Assembly (NCBI GenBank): GCA_905215425.1
Contig: CAJMQD010000012.1
Location: 1-10,705 of the forward strand
DNA length: 10,705 nt
From: an uncultured bacterium
Lineage (GTDB): Bacteria > Bacillota > Clostridia > Oscillospirales > Oscillospiraceae
Direction: 5' to 3'
Positions 1 through 6,768 of this stretch are shown in pieces. Position 1 is the first letter of the stretch. Each line of letters starts with the position of its first letter. Position numbers and translations under genes: made by a program. Below the pieces are notes generated by a model, which saw nothing but the letters and a program-made list of their open reading frames with translations, was not told the DNA's origin and did not search any database.

Positions 1-34
1 GCACCAGCAGCCCCACGAAAAGCTTCCGTTTCAT
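1..34 (-). CDS. Exported or membrane protein, N-terminus only (cut by window edge)
   Basis: Only eleven codons are visible, reading MKRKLFVGLLV. The ATG shares the four bases ATGA with the stop codon of the upstream histidine kinase gene, the classic arrangement of translationally coupled genes. A lysine/arginine start followed by a hydrophobic run is what the beginning of a signal peptide or signal anchor looks like, so an exported protein or lipoprotein made together with the kinase is likely. The family cannot be told from this fragment. Confidence 0.6.
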   Translation of the reverse strand, partial: MKRKLFVGLLV

Positions 35-1503
35 AACTCGTCCGCCCCCTTCTCCGGTGCTTCATACAGGGGAAAACCCACAGCAAATACGCTGCCCTCC
101 GGGTGGCGGCGGCGGACCGACACCCAGCCTCCGTGGCGGCGCACGGTGTCCCGCACGATGGACAGCCCCAATCCGGTGCCCCCCGCCGCCCGAGACCGGG
201 CCTTATCCACCCGGTAAAAGCGGTTGAACACCTTGGGCATATCCTCTTCCGGGATCCCCAGTCCGGTATCCGCCACCTCCATCACCATCTGGTCGGAGTC
301 CCGCACGGTGGAGATCACCACCTGCCCCTCCGGCCGGTTATACTTGATGGCATTTTCGATCAGGTTGAAGCAGACCTGATAGTACTCGTCCTCTGTACAC
401 AGAATTACAATACCAGGGCGCAGGTCGGTCTTCAAGGTAACTCCTGCGCTGTCCGCCACCGGTGTCAGCATGGACACGGCCCGCTGAATCACCTGGTTTA
501 CCTCCACCGGGTGTGCCTCCACTTCCCTCTGACTGTCCAGCCGGGTAAGCAGAAGCAAATGCTCCGTGATTCGGGTCAGACGCTGTGCCTCCTCCCCGAT
601 ATCCCCCACAAAGTCCCGCACCGTATCCTGATCCATTTGAGGGTTCTGCTCGATGGAGTCCGTCAGCAGACGGATGGCCGCCAGCGGAGTCTTCAACTCA
701 TGGGAGGCATCGGCCACAAAGCGGCGGCGGACCTCTTCCGTGGTCTGCAGCCGGTCGGTCAGCTGGTTGAACTCTTCCGCCAGATGGGCCAGCTCATCCC
801 GACCCGCAGGGTTCAGCCGGTGGCCATACTCCCCCTCGCCCACAATGCGGATCGCCTTCAGCAGGGCGCTGATCCGCCCGGTCATGACCCGCGAAAACAG
901 AGCGGACAACAGCAGGGCAGTCAGGGCGATGATAATGGAAATCGTCCGCAGATTCTGCTGCAAGCTGACCAAAAGGGCGCCCTGCGCCGCATCGACCTCG
1001 TAGACACAGATGGCCCCGGTGGTCACGCCGCGGTATATGATGGGCGCGGAGGCTACGGAGACGAACTTTCCATTCTCAAAGCTGGTCCAGAACACATCGT
1101 TTCCCCGCAGGGCGGACACCACCTCCTGCAGCAGGGCATAGCGGCAGGGCCTCTCTTCTCCATCTTCCACCTGCTCCAGACTGTCATACAGTACCAGCCC
1201 CAACGAGTCCGTCACCAGGATCCGATCCAGGTCCCGATTGTCCAGCTTCGTCATCACCCGGGCCACCTGGTCGGCGGCAGGGACCTCCAGTTCCATCAGG
1301 GCGGAGGCCATGACCGCAGTCTGATTTTTCAGCGCGTCCCGCTTCGAGGTAAACTGCAGCTCCTGAGAGGCCAGCACCGGGTAGGTGTTCAGCAGCATCA
1401 GCACCACCGCCAGAATGGCCAGGTAGCTCATGGCGTATTTCAGCTGCAATGAAAAAAAGAAGGGCACCTTGTCGGACAGCTTTTTTTTGCTGCGTTCCTT
1501 CAT
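31..1503 (-). CDS. Membrane sensor histidine kinase (HAMP, HisKA, HATPase)
   Basis: A 490-residue two-component sensor kinase. One membrane segment lies at about residues 22-42, an extracytoplasmic sensor domain of about 140 residues follows, and a second membrane segment is at about 187-205. After that come a HAMP linker (about 206-258), the dimerisation/phosphoacceptor helix with ASHELKTPL (phosphorylated His268), the N box (NLIENAIKY, Asn380 and Asn384), the G1 box DTGLGI (412-417) and the G2 box GGTGLGL (441-447). All catalytic motifs are intact. The start is supported by AAGGAGG seven bases upstream of the ATG. The architecture is that of PhoR/ResE/WalK-type kinases, but the ligand is unknown because the sensor domain matches nothing I can name. 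It lies directly downstream of an inverted-repeat element and overlaps the next gene by four bases. A possible partner is the response regulator at 4114-4797, four genes upstream in the same direction. Confidence 0.95.
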   Translation of the reverse strand: MKERSKKKLSDKVPFFFSLQLKYAMSYLAILAVVLMLLNTYPVLASQELQFTSKRDALKNQTAVMASALMELEVPAADQVARVMTKLDNRDLDRILVTDSLGLVLYDSLEQVEDGEERPCRYALLQEVVSALRGNDVFWTSFENGKFVSVASAPIIYRGVTTGAICVYEVDAAQGALLVSLQQNLRTISIIIALTALLLSALFSRVMTGRISALLKAIRIVGEGEYGHRLNPAGRDELAHLAEEFNQLTDRLQTTEEVRRRFVADASHELKTPLAAIRLLTDSIEQNPQMDQDTVRDFVGDIGEEAQRLTRITEHLLLLTRLDSQREVEAHPVEVNQVIQRAVSMLTPVADSAGVTLKTDLRPGIVILCTEDEYYQVCFNLIENAIKYNRPEGQVVISTVRDSDQMVMEVADTGLGIPEEDMPKVFNRFYRVDKARSRAAGGTGLGLSIVRDTVRRHGGWVSVRRRHPEGSVFAVGFPLYEAPEKGADEL

Positions 1504-1532
1504 GGTTCACCCTCCTTTTCTGTGATTCTGTG

Positions 1533-1559
1533 TACCATCGATTGACAAGGGCAGACACG
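1533..1559 (+). repeat. Left terminal inverted repeat of the 277-bp element
   Basis: It begins TACCATCGATTGACAAGGGC and continues for seven more bases. It pairs with 1783-1809 with two mismatches (positions 9 and 22 of the repeat). The motif TTGACAAGGGCAG recurs in shortened form just inside, as TTGACGGGCAG at 1563-1573, which resembles a subterminal protein-binding repeat. Confidence 0.85.
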
Positions 1560-1667
1560 GTTTTGACGGGCAGAAATGGGTCCATACAGCGTCAAGTCCC
1601 TTGACAATACGACAAGTATTTTCTGCGGGCCTTTCCTTGTCTGGACGCATTTCTGCTCCGGCAAAAC
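1560..1667. repeat. Nested internal hairpin of the 277-bp element
   Basis: Arms 1560-1583 and 1643-1667 are inverted copies centred on CAGAAATG(G/C)GTCC, with two mismatches and one bulged base. Inside the loop lie a perfect 6-bp-arm palindrome, GTCAAGTCCCTTGAC (1591-1605), a small AATAC/GTATT stem (1606-1620), and a competing GACAAG/CTTGTC pair (1611-1616 with 1636-1641). The nesting means a transcript of either strand would fold into a branched structure. Confidence 0.7.
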
Positions 1668-1721
1668 TGCCTGCACCTGACAGGGATGGATTTTCGAGTG
1701 ATTTTTGTTTTTTGAGACGCA

Positions 1722-1739
1722 GGTGGGCTGGCGCCCACC
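1722..1739. repeat. GC-rich hairpin within the 277-bp element
   Basis: GGTGGGC and GCCCACC form a perfect 7-bp stem closed by the four-base loop TGGC. On the plus strand it is preceded by a T-rich stretch (1701-1713) and followed by an A-rich one (1746-1758). These could extend the stem imperfectly and would give a T-rich tail on the minus strand, so it might also act as a weak terminator for transcription coming from truB. Confidence 0.55.
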
Positions 1740-1782
1740 AAGGCGAAAAGAGCAAAAAGCGCCGGAAAGACGCGCTGTCAGG

Positions 1783-1809
1783 CGTGTTTGCCCTTGTCAA
1801 CCGATGGTA
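1783..1809 (-). repeat. Right terminal inverted repeat of the 277-bp element
   Basis: The reverse complement begins TACCATCGGTTGACAAGGGC, matching the left end at 25 of 27 positions. It lies 23 bases from the truB stop codon. The flanking bases outside the two TA dinucleotides show no longer direct repeat. Confidence 0.85.
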
Positions 1810-1832
1810 TCATTTGTTCCTGACAGAACGGT

Positions 1833-2714
1833 TCAGCTCCTGTCCACCTCGAAGAAGCTCTTTACCGTAGTCATCTTTCCGTCCTTCACCTCACCGACCA
1901 TCAGGAACTCCCCCTCCGGTCCCCGCACGCGGTAGCGGCCCGGAGTAAGCCGGCACGGATAAGCGGCACCGTTGAGAATAAACTTGTCCCGCTCCCGCGC
2001 AGCCGCTTCCGCTATGGGCAGATGGGCAAAACAGCCTTCCACTCCGGTCAGCATGGCCTGGGCCCGCCCCTGGTCCGCCTCCTGCTGCACCTGCTCCAGG
2101 GAGACGCCCCCCACAAAGGGTCCCACCCGGGTGCGCCGCAGGGCAGACATGGTGCCGCCGCAGCCCAGAGCCTGTCCAATGTCGTGGCAAAGGGTGCGGA
2201 TATAGGTGCCCTTGGAACACTCCACCCGCAGTTTCCAGTCCCCGTTTCCCTCCTGTCCCAGCAGCTCCAGGGCAGAGATGGTCACTGGCCGGGGCTTTCG
2301 CTCCACTTCCCGCCCCTTCCGGGCCAGTTCGTACAGCTTCTTCCCGTTGACCTTAATGGCGGAGTACATGGGGGGCACCTGAAGGATATCCCCTCGAAGC
2401 TGTTCCAGAACAGCCTCCAGCTCCCGGCGGCCCGCCCGGACAGGGTGCTCCTCCAGAATCTCGCCGGTGGTGTCCTGCGTATTGGTCACCACACCCAGGC
2501 GCAGGCTGGCCACATACTCCTTGTCATAGCCCTCGGTGAACTCCACCGCCCGGGTAGCCCGGCCCAGAAAGACGGGCAGTATCCCCGTGGCCATAGGGTC
2601 CAGCGTCCCGGCGTGGCCCACCCGGCGTTCCTGAAACATTCCCCGCAGCTTGGCGCATACATCCATGCTGGTCCATCCTTGGGGCTTGTCAATAATGATA
2701 ATACCGTTTGCCAT
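1833..2714 (-). CDS. truB: tRNA pseudouridine(55) synthase TruB
   Basis: A 293-residue enzyme that converts U55 in the T loop of tRNAs to pseudouridine in the cytoplasm. The catalytic motif GHAGTLDP carries the nucleophile Asp39. Other family signatures are the N-terminal IIIIDKPQGWTS, QVPPMYSAIKVNGKKLYELAR in the substrate-binding part, and CSKGTYIRTLCHDIG followed by LRRTRVGPF. Length and domain order are normal, with a C-terminal PUA-like segment after about residue 230. The ATG follows an AAGGAG only four to five bases upstream, a slightly tight spacing, and it lies eight bases after the stop of the DHH phosphoesterase gene, so the two are cotranscribed. In many Firmicutes truB is followed by ribF; here an inverted-repeat element and a kinase follow instead. 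Confidence 0.97.
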   Translation of the reverse strand: MANGIIIIDKPQGWTSMDVCAKLRGMFQERRVGHAGTLDPMATGILPVFLGRATRAVEFTEGYDKEYVASLRLGVVTNTQDTTGEILEEHPVRAGRRELEAVLEQLRGDILQVPPMYSAIKVNGKKLYELARKGREVERKPRPVTISALELLGQEGNGDWKLRVECSKGTYIRTLCHDIGQALGCGGTMSALRRTRVGPFVGGVSLEQVQQEADQGRAQAMLTGVEGCFAHLPIAEAAARERDKFILNGAAYPCRLTPGRYRVRGPEGEFLMVGEVKDGKMTTVKSFFEVDRS

Positions 2715-2722
2715 AGCGCTCC

Positions 2723-3685
2723 TTACTTCCCCTGCCGCACTTGGCGGATGGCCTCCAGCACTCTGCGGTGGGTGTTCTCCACCGTGTCCTCCACTGTGGC
2801 CCCGGCAGCGGCGGCGTGTCCGCCGCCCCCAAAGCAGGCGCAGACCGCGCTGGCGCTCAAATCGTCAGGATCGGTGCGCAGGGAAATTTTACATACGCCG
2901 GGACGCAGCTCCCGCAGGGTCACACCGGTACGCACTCCCTCTACCTGCCCCACAAAAGCGGAGATATCGTCGATGTCCTCCTCCTTTGCGCCGACCTGAG
3001 CCAGCATATCCAAGGTGAGGGAGACCACCGCGGTCTCTCCCCCGTCATAGAGCTTCATCCCCGCCACCAGCATACTCTCCAGTTTCAGCCGCTTGAAGGA
3101 CTTGGTACGGAAGTGCCGCCGATTCACGGGGTATACGTCGATGCCCGTATCCATAAGGGCGGCAGCGGCGCGGTGGGTCTCCGCCTTGGTGTTGCTGTAT
3201 ACAAAGCAGCCGCAGTCGGTGGCCACTGCCACATACAGGGGCAGCGCCGCAGCCTGAGACACAGGCCCCCACTGGCGGATGATGTCGTAAATGATCTCCC
3301 CGCAGGCGGCCTTCTTGTCATACAGACAGGTATCCTTGGCGTAAAACTCCTGGGAGGGGTGGTGGTCGATGGTCAGGTCTATTCCCCGCTCCAGCCAGAC
3401 CAGGGCGTTTTCCGGGAACAGGCCCCGGGCCGCCATATCCACCGCCACCACGGTCTCCGGGGCATAGCCCTCCGGGGCCAGCAGCCCCTCCACATAGGGG
3501 CGGTAGATCTCCGTCAGCTCGGGGTTGGGCAACACCCATGCCTCCTTTCCCTGCTCCCGCAGGGCGATGCACAGTCCGGCCGCACAGCCCACCGTGTCCC
3601 CATCCGGGCGCACATGGGTCAGAATCAAGAAGCGGTCCCGCTCCAGCAGCCATTTTGCAGTCTCTTCAAAGGTCAACCGGCTCAT
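2723..3685 (-). CDS. nrnA: DHH/DHHA1 phosphoesterase, NrnA-type oligoribonuclease/pAp phosphatase
   Basis: A 320-residue cytoplasmic phosphoesterase of the DHH superfamily. Manganese-binding motifs are visible in order: THVRPDGD (His24, Asp28, Asp30), VDMA (Asp83), IDHHP (Asp107-His108-His109) and ATDCG (Asp157). The C-terminal DHHA1 domain carries FGGGGHAAAAGA at about 285-296, the substrate-binding glycine loop. This is the NrnA layout, whose characterised members finish RNA degradation by hydrolysing nanoRNAs and also remove the 3' phosphate from pAp. Its ATG overlaps the rbfA stop by four bases (ATGA), and AGGAGGAGCAGGA inside rbfA supplies the ribosome binding site. The rbfA-nrnA-truB order is a common Firmicutes arrangement that groups ribosome and RNA maturation functions. 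Which of the two substrates matters in this organism cannot be seen from sequence. Confidence 0.93.
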   Translation of the reverse strand: MSRLTFEETAKWLLERDRFLILTHVRPDGDTVGCAAGLCIALREQGKEAWVLPNPELTEIYRPYVEGLLAPEGYAPETVVAVDMAARGLFPENALVWLERGIDLTIDHHPSQEFYAKDTCLYDKKAACGEIIYDIIRQWGPVSQAAALPLYVAVATDCGCFVYSNTKAETHRAAAALMDTGIDVYPVNRRHFRTKSFKRLKLESMLVAGMKLYDGGETAVVSLTLDMLAQVGAKEEDIDDISAFVGQVEGVRTGVTLRELRPGVCKISLRTDPDDLSASAVCACFGGGGHAAAAGATVEDTVENTHRRVLEAIRQVRQGK

Positions 3686-4065
3686 TCCTGCTCCTCCTGA
3701 TAATGGTTGTCAGGATTGACAGGCTTCACCACGTTGGGATCCCGGAGCATGGCCAGAATGTGAGCGCCCTTGTCGATGGACTCGTCCAGGGCGAAGGACA
3801 GCTCCGGCGTATACCGCAGCTGAAGGCGATGGCCCAGCTCCCGCCGCAGCCAGCCGGAAGCAGACTTCAGTCCGCGCATCACCTGCTGCTCGTCACTCTT
3901 GTCCAGAATGCTGATAAACACCTTGGCATAGCGCAGGTCGGTGGTGGTGTCCACCGCCATCACGCTGATCATTCCCGTTACCCGGGGGTCCTTCACCGTG
4001 GGGATCAGCACCGCCAGCTCCCGCTGGATCTCCTCGTTGATCCGGTCGATGCGATTTCCTGCCAT
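3682..4065 (-). CDS. rbfA: Ribosome-binding factor A (RbfA)
   Basis: A 127-residue protein of the single-KH-domain RbfA family, which binds the 30S subunit and helps mature the 5' end of 16S rRNA, especially at low temperature. Family features include the N-terminal RIDRINEEIQRELA helix, KDPRV followed by the MISVMAVD strand, DLRYAKVFIS, and the RRELGHRLQLRYTPELSFALD segment. Length is typical. A clear AAAGGAG lies eight bases before the ATG. The usual upstream neighbours nusA and infB are absent; a response regulator gene ends 48 bases before it, so this copy of the rbfA-nrnA-truB block has been separated from its usual cluster. Confidence 0.96.
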   Translation of the reverse strand: MAGNRIDRINEEIQRELAVLIPTVKDPRVTGMISVMAVDTTTDLRYAKVFISILDKSDEQQVMRGLKSASGWLRRELGHRLQLRYTPELSFALDESIDKGAHILAMLRDPNVVKPVNPDNHYQEEQE

Positions 4066-4113
4066 AAATATTTCTCCTTTCAGCGGAGCGTATGCCCCGG
4101 TACACGTTGTTTC

Positions 4114-4797
4114 TCAGTTGGCCAGATAGTAGCCCACACCCCATTTGGTGCGAATATACTCCGGGTTGGCGGGGTCCAGCTCCAGCTTCTCCCGCAGGCG
4201 GCGGATATGTACATCCACCGTGCGGTAGTCCCCGATATACTCGTATCCCCACACTATGTTCAGCAGATTTTCCCGGCTGTACACCCGCCCCGGGTTGCGC
4301 ATGAGCAGCTCCATCAGGTCAAACTCCTTGGCGGTCAGCTCCACCCGCTGGCCATCCCGCCACGCCGCCCGCTGGGCGGGATCCAGCAGGATGTGCCCCA
4401 CCGTAAGCTGTCCGGCCTCCTGTTTCTGCCCGGCCGAACCGGAACGCCGCAGCAGCGCCCGCACCCGTGCCTTCAGCTCCAGCAGATTGAAGGGCTTTGT
4501 GATATAGTCGTCCGCTCCACACTCGAAGCCGATGATCTTATCCGTGTCCTCCCCCTTGGCGGTGAGCATAATAATGGGCACGTTGGAAAACTCCCGGATG
4601 CGCATACAGGCCTGCAGCCCGTCGATCTTGGGCATCATCAGGTCCAGCATGATCAAGTCAAAGCTGCCTTCCCGGGCCAGATCTACGGCTTCCTGGCCGT
4701 CGTAGCCCACTTCCACCTGATACCCCTCGTTCTCCAGGTTGAATTTAACGCCCTTTACCAACACTTTTTCGTCGTCTACCACCAGGATCTTTGCCAT
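4114..4797 (-). CDS. OmpR/PhoB-family response regulator
   Basis: A 227-residue regulator with an N-terminal receiver domain and a C-terminal winged-helix DNA-binding domain. Counting from the chosen start, the acidic pocket is Asp8/Asp9, the phosphorylated residue is Asp52 in LIMLDLMMPKIDG, and the conserved Thr79 and Lys101 (ITKPF) are present. The winged helix runs from about residue 128 to the end and contains the recognition-helix pattern RTVDVHIRRLREKLE and the terminal WGVGYYL. An in-frame ATG two codons further upstream (4803) is open, but it directly abuts the GGGAGG sequence. The ATG at 4797 has that site at a normal six-base spacing and gives the usual MAKILVVDDE start. The gene follows the comEA-like gene by 22 bases and precedes rbfA. 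Targets are not identifiable here. The histidine kinase at 31-1503 is a plausible partner by direction and proximity. Confidence 0.94.
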   Translation of the reverse strand: MAKILVVDDEKVLVKGVKFNLENEGYQVEVGYDGQEAVDLAREGSFDLIMLDLMMPKIDGLQACMRIREFSNVPIIMLTAKGEDTDKIIGFECGADDYITKPFNLLELKARVRALLRRSGSAGQKQEAGQLTVGHILLDPAQRAAWRDGQRVELTAKEFDLMELLMRNPGRVYSRENLLNIVWGYEYIGDYRTVDVHIRRLREKLELDPANPEYIRTKWGVGYYLAN

Positions 4798-4819
4798 GCC
4801 CATCCTCCCTCTGTCTCTC

Positions 4820-5215
4820 TCAGCCGCTCACCTCAATGTAGGGCAGCAGCTTCTCTAAGGTCTTTTCCCCGATTCCGCTGATCTCAGTCAGCTGCTCGGG
4901 CGCGGAAAAACCGCCGTTTTTCTCCCGCCAGTCCAAGATGGACCGGGCCCGCTTCTCTCCGATGCCGGGCAGACGCATCAGGTCGTAATATCCCGCGGTA
5001 TTCAGGTCGATGCGTTCCCCATCCATCAAGCTGTCCGGGCGGCTGCTGTCCCCCGCGGACAGAGAGGCCGCCGCCGCAGGCTGGTCAGCCCGGGTCACGG
5101 ACACTTGATAAGGCCGTCCGCCCGCTCCGCCGCCCAGGCGGTAACCCCCGACCAGCAGAAGAAATGCCAGCCCGAGGCCCAGCACTACCTTTTCATACCT
5201 GGACAGCTTGCTCAT
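4820..5215 (-). CDS. comEA: ComEA-like helix-hairpin-helix DNA-binding membrane protein
   Basis: A 131-residue protein with a short basic N-terminus, one membrane-spanning segment at about residues 10-25, a low-complexity alanine/serine/glycine linker, and two consecutive helix-hairpin-helix motifs (LPGIGEKRARSIL at about 83-95 and ISGIGEKTLEKLL at about 114-126). The order signal anchor, linker, tandem HhH is that of ComEA, the membrane receptor that binds incoming double-stranded DNA during natural transformation. It is shorter than Bacillus ComEA, lacking a full SLBB-type domain between anchor and HhH, and comEC and the comEB gene are not adjacent. The assignment is firm for the fold and less so for a role in DNA uptake. 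AAGGGG lies about seven bases before the ATG. It appears to be the first gene of the leftward operon. Confidence 0.85.
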   Translation of the reverse strand: MSKLSRYEKVVLGLGLAFLLLVGGYRLGGGAGGRPYQVSVTRADQPAAAASLSAGDSSRPDSLMDGERIDLNTAGYYDLMRLPGIGEKRARSILDWREKNGGFSAPEQLTEISGIGEKTLEKLLPYIEVSG

Positions 5216-5233
5216 CCTTTTCCCCTTCCCATC

Positions 5234-5262
5234 TTGCAGACGCGATGCGGGTTTGCTATAAT
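5234..5262 (+). promoter_or_regulatory. SigA-type promoter for the carboxypeptidase gene
   Basis: TTGCAG (5234-5239) and TATAAT (5257-5262) are separated by exactly 17 bases, and TG one base upstream of the -10 box makes it an extended -10. Transcription would start near 5269 and leave a leader of about 60 bases before the ATG at 5328. Confidence 0.75.
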
Positions 5263-5299
5263 AGGCCAGAAGGCTGCGCTTCGCGGCCGATACAAAATA

Positions 5300-5308
5300 A
5301 GTATATCA
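5300..5308 (-). promoter_or_regulatory. Candidate extended -10 promoter for the comEA operon
   Basis: Read on the minus strand, 5308-5300 gives TGATATACT, an extended -10 box with one mismatch in the hexamer. No convincing -35 box lies 16-18 bases upstream, which extended -10 promoters can tolerate. It would give a leader of roughly 75-80 bases to the comEA ATG. Confidence 0.35.
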
Positions 5309-5327
5309 CATCCACGGAGATTTTCCT

Positions 5328-6689
5328 ATGAAAAAATATCGTTTTTTCTCCGCCCTGATGGCGGTGCTGCTGTGTCTTACCCTCCTCCCCGTCCCCGCCG
5401 CCGCCTTGGACGACCCCGATATCCAGGCCCAGCACGTCATTCTGCTGGACGGCAATTATGACGAGGTACTCTACGACAAAGCGGGCAAGGAGAAAGCCTA
5501 TCCCGCCAGTATCACCAAGGTGATGACCGCCCTGCTGGTGATGGAGGCCATTGAGTCCGGCCAGATGACTGCCGACACCATGATCACCGCCAGCGAGCAC
5601 TCCCAGCAGGGACTGTCCATCTACGGCTCCACTCAGAATATCAAGCCGGGAGAAACCATGTCGGTGAAGGACCTGCTGTACTGTCTGCTGGTGCCCTCCG
5701 CCAATGAGGCGGCCAACATTCTGGCCGAGGCTGTGGACGGCTCCATCGAGGATTTTGTGGCCCACATGAACCGGAAGGCCGGGGAGTTGGGCTGTCAGGG
5801 CACCCACTTTGCCAATCCCCACGGTCTGCACAACGACGACCACTACACCACGGCTCTGGATCTGGCCCACATTGTCCGGGCCGCCATGAAATACGACCTG
5901 TTCCGCCAGGTCGTCTATACCTCGGTGTATGAGACGGCGGCCACCAACATGAGCGGCCCCCGCACCTTCTATAACACCAACGGGCTGATCACTCAGTGGC
6001 GCTTCCGGGGGTACTTATACGACAAAGCGATCGGGGTAAAAACCGGCTCCACCGACGAGGCCGGCTACTGTCTGGCCTCCGCCGCCCAGGATGGAGACGA
6101 GTATCTGATCGCCGTTGTTCTGGGGGCAAAAATGCTCACCGATGCCAACGGCAACATCACCGACCGCCAACAGTTTTCCGAGAGCAAGCGCCTTCTGAAG
6201 TGGGGCTTTTCCAACTTTAAGCGCACCACCATCACCAAGGGGGACGCCCCGGTGGGCAGCGTAAAGGTCACTCTGTCCCGGGAACGGGAGGACGTGATGG
6301 TCAAGCCTGTGGGCTCCATCGAACGCACCATGCCCCGGGATCTGGATCAGGAGAAGATCGAGAGCCGCATCACCCTATTCTCCGACACGGTGGAGGCCCC
6401 TGTCACCGCCGGGCAAGTGCTGGGCACCATGACTTTGCTCTACGACGACCAGGTGCTGGGCACTCTGGATCTGGTGGCAGACACCGATGTATCCCGCTCC
6501 GAGCTTCTGTACAAAAAGGCTCAGTTTCTCGCCTTCTGGCACAGTCTGGGCGGCAAGCTGATCATCGCCGGCGGAATGTTGGCCGCCGGAGTACTGGTGT
6601 GGCTATTTGTGTTCCGGCGCCGCCGCCGTCCCGGCCGGGGCTATGCAGGCGCCGCCCGGGGCAAGCATTACCGGGGCAGCCGCCGATAA
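5328..6689 (+). CDS. D-alanyl-D-alanine carboxypeptidase (PBP5/DacF type)
   Basis: A 453-residue low-molecular-weight penicillin-binding protein that trims the terminal D-alanine from peptidoglycan pentapeptides outside the membrane. A signal peptide covers residues 1 to about 26 (cleavage near AAA-LDD). The three active-site motifs are complete: SITK (Ser61, Lys64), SAN (124-126) and KTG (238-240). A beta-rich PBP5 C-terminal domain spans about 300-388. A hydrophobic helix at about 410-428 is followed by a strongly basic, glycine-rich tail, so this protein is held by a true membrane anchor rather than the weak amphipathic helix of classic PBP5. GGAG is eight bases before the ATG. It has its own extended -10 promoter and a terminator-like hairpin after the stop. 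It is divergent from the comEA operon. DacF, DacA and DacB paralogues cannot be separated from sequence alone. Confidence 0.95.
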   Translation: MKKYRFFSALMAVLLCLTLLPVPAAALDDPDIQAQHVILLDGNYDEVLYDKAGKEKAYPASITKVMTALLVMEAIESGQMTADTMITASEHSQQGLSIYGSTQNIKPGETMSVKDLLYCLLVPSANEAANILAEAVDGSIEDFVAHMNRKAGELGCQGTHFANPHGLHNDDHYTTALDLAHIVRAAMKYDLFRQVVYTSVYETAATNMSGPRTFYNTNGLITQWRFRGYLYDKAIGVKTGSTDEAGYCLASAAQDGDEYLIAVVLGAKMLTDANGNITDRQQFSESKRLLKWGFSNFKRTTITKGDAPVGSVKVTLSREREDVMVKPVGSIERTMPRDLDQEKIESRITLFSDTVEAPVTAGQVLGTMTLLYDDQVLGTLDLVADTDVSRSELLYKKAQFLAFWHSLGGKLIIAGGMLAAGVLVWLFVFRRRRRPGRGYAGAARGKHYRGSRR

Positions 6690-6702
6690 CCCTTCGCCGC
6701 CC

Positions 6703-6735
6703 ACAGTTCCCGTCCTGAAGGACGGGAACTGTTTT
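6703..6735 (+). terminator. Intrinsic terminator or attenuator after the carboxypeptidase gene
   Basis: A perfect 13-bp stem (6703-6715 with 6720-6732) closed by the loop TGAA is followed by a short run of four T. It begins 13 bases after the stop codon. The next gene starts only 33 bases beyond it without an obvious promoter between, so it may act partially. Confidence 0.8.
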
Positions 6736-6768
6736 ATCCACCTTTATCTCTGAACGGAGGTTCTCGCC

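Larger units (their letters stand above)
1533..1809. mobile_element. Putative MITE-like element: 277 bp bounded by 27-bp inverted repeats
   Basis: The space between truB and the histidine kinase is almost filled by an element whose two ends are inverted copies of each other (25 of 27 positions match), beginning and ending with TA. Inside are further nested inverted repeats: arms at 1560-1583 and 1643-1667, a perfect palindrome at 1591-1605, and a 7-bp GC-rich stem at 1722-1739. No credible gene is encoded; the open frames crossing it have no ribosome binding site or recognisable domain. Terminal inverted repeats, a TA at each end, small size and lack of a gene fit a non-autonomous transposon of the kind mobilised by IS630/Tc1-type transposases, which duplicate TA. 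A structured RNA or a regulatory hairpin in the mRNA is the main alternative. Only one copy lies in this window, so mobility is inferred. Confidence 0.5.

Noticed and set aside
103..1452. Long rightward open frame of 449 codons opposite the histidine kinase
   Set aside because: It has no recognisable domain, is rich in His/Gln/Pro/Gly as expected of an antisense shadow, and the opposite strand encodes a complete kinase with every motif.
1507..1800. Leftward open frame of 97 codons inside the inverted-repeat element
   Set aside because: There is no ribosome binding site, domain or transposase-like motif; it is an accidental frame through repeats.
4798..4803. Upstream ATG at 4803 for the response regulator
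   Set aside because: It directly abuts the GGGAGG sequence with no spacing, while the ATG at 4797 is correctly spaced and gives the usual family N-terminus.
3538..4881. Rightward open frame of 447 codons across rbfA and the response regulator
   Set aside because: It is antisense to two or three confidently identified genes and its composition is typical of a shadow in GC-rich DNA.
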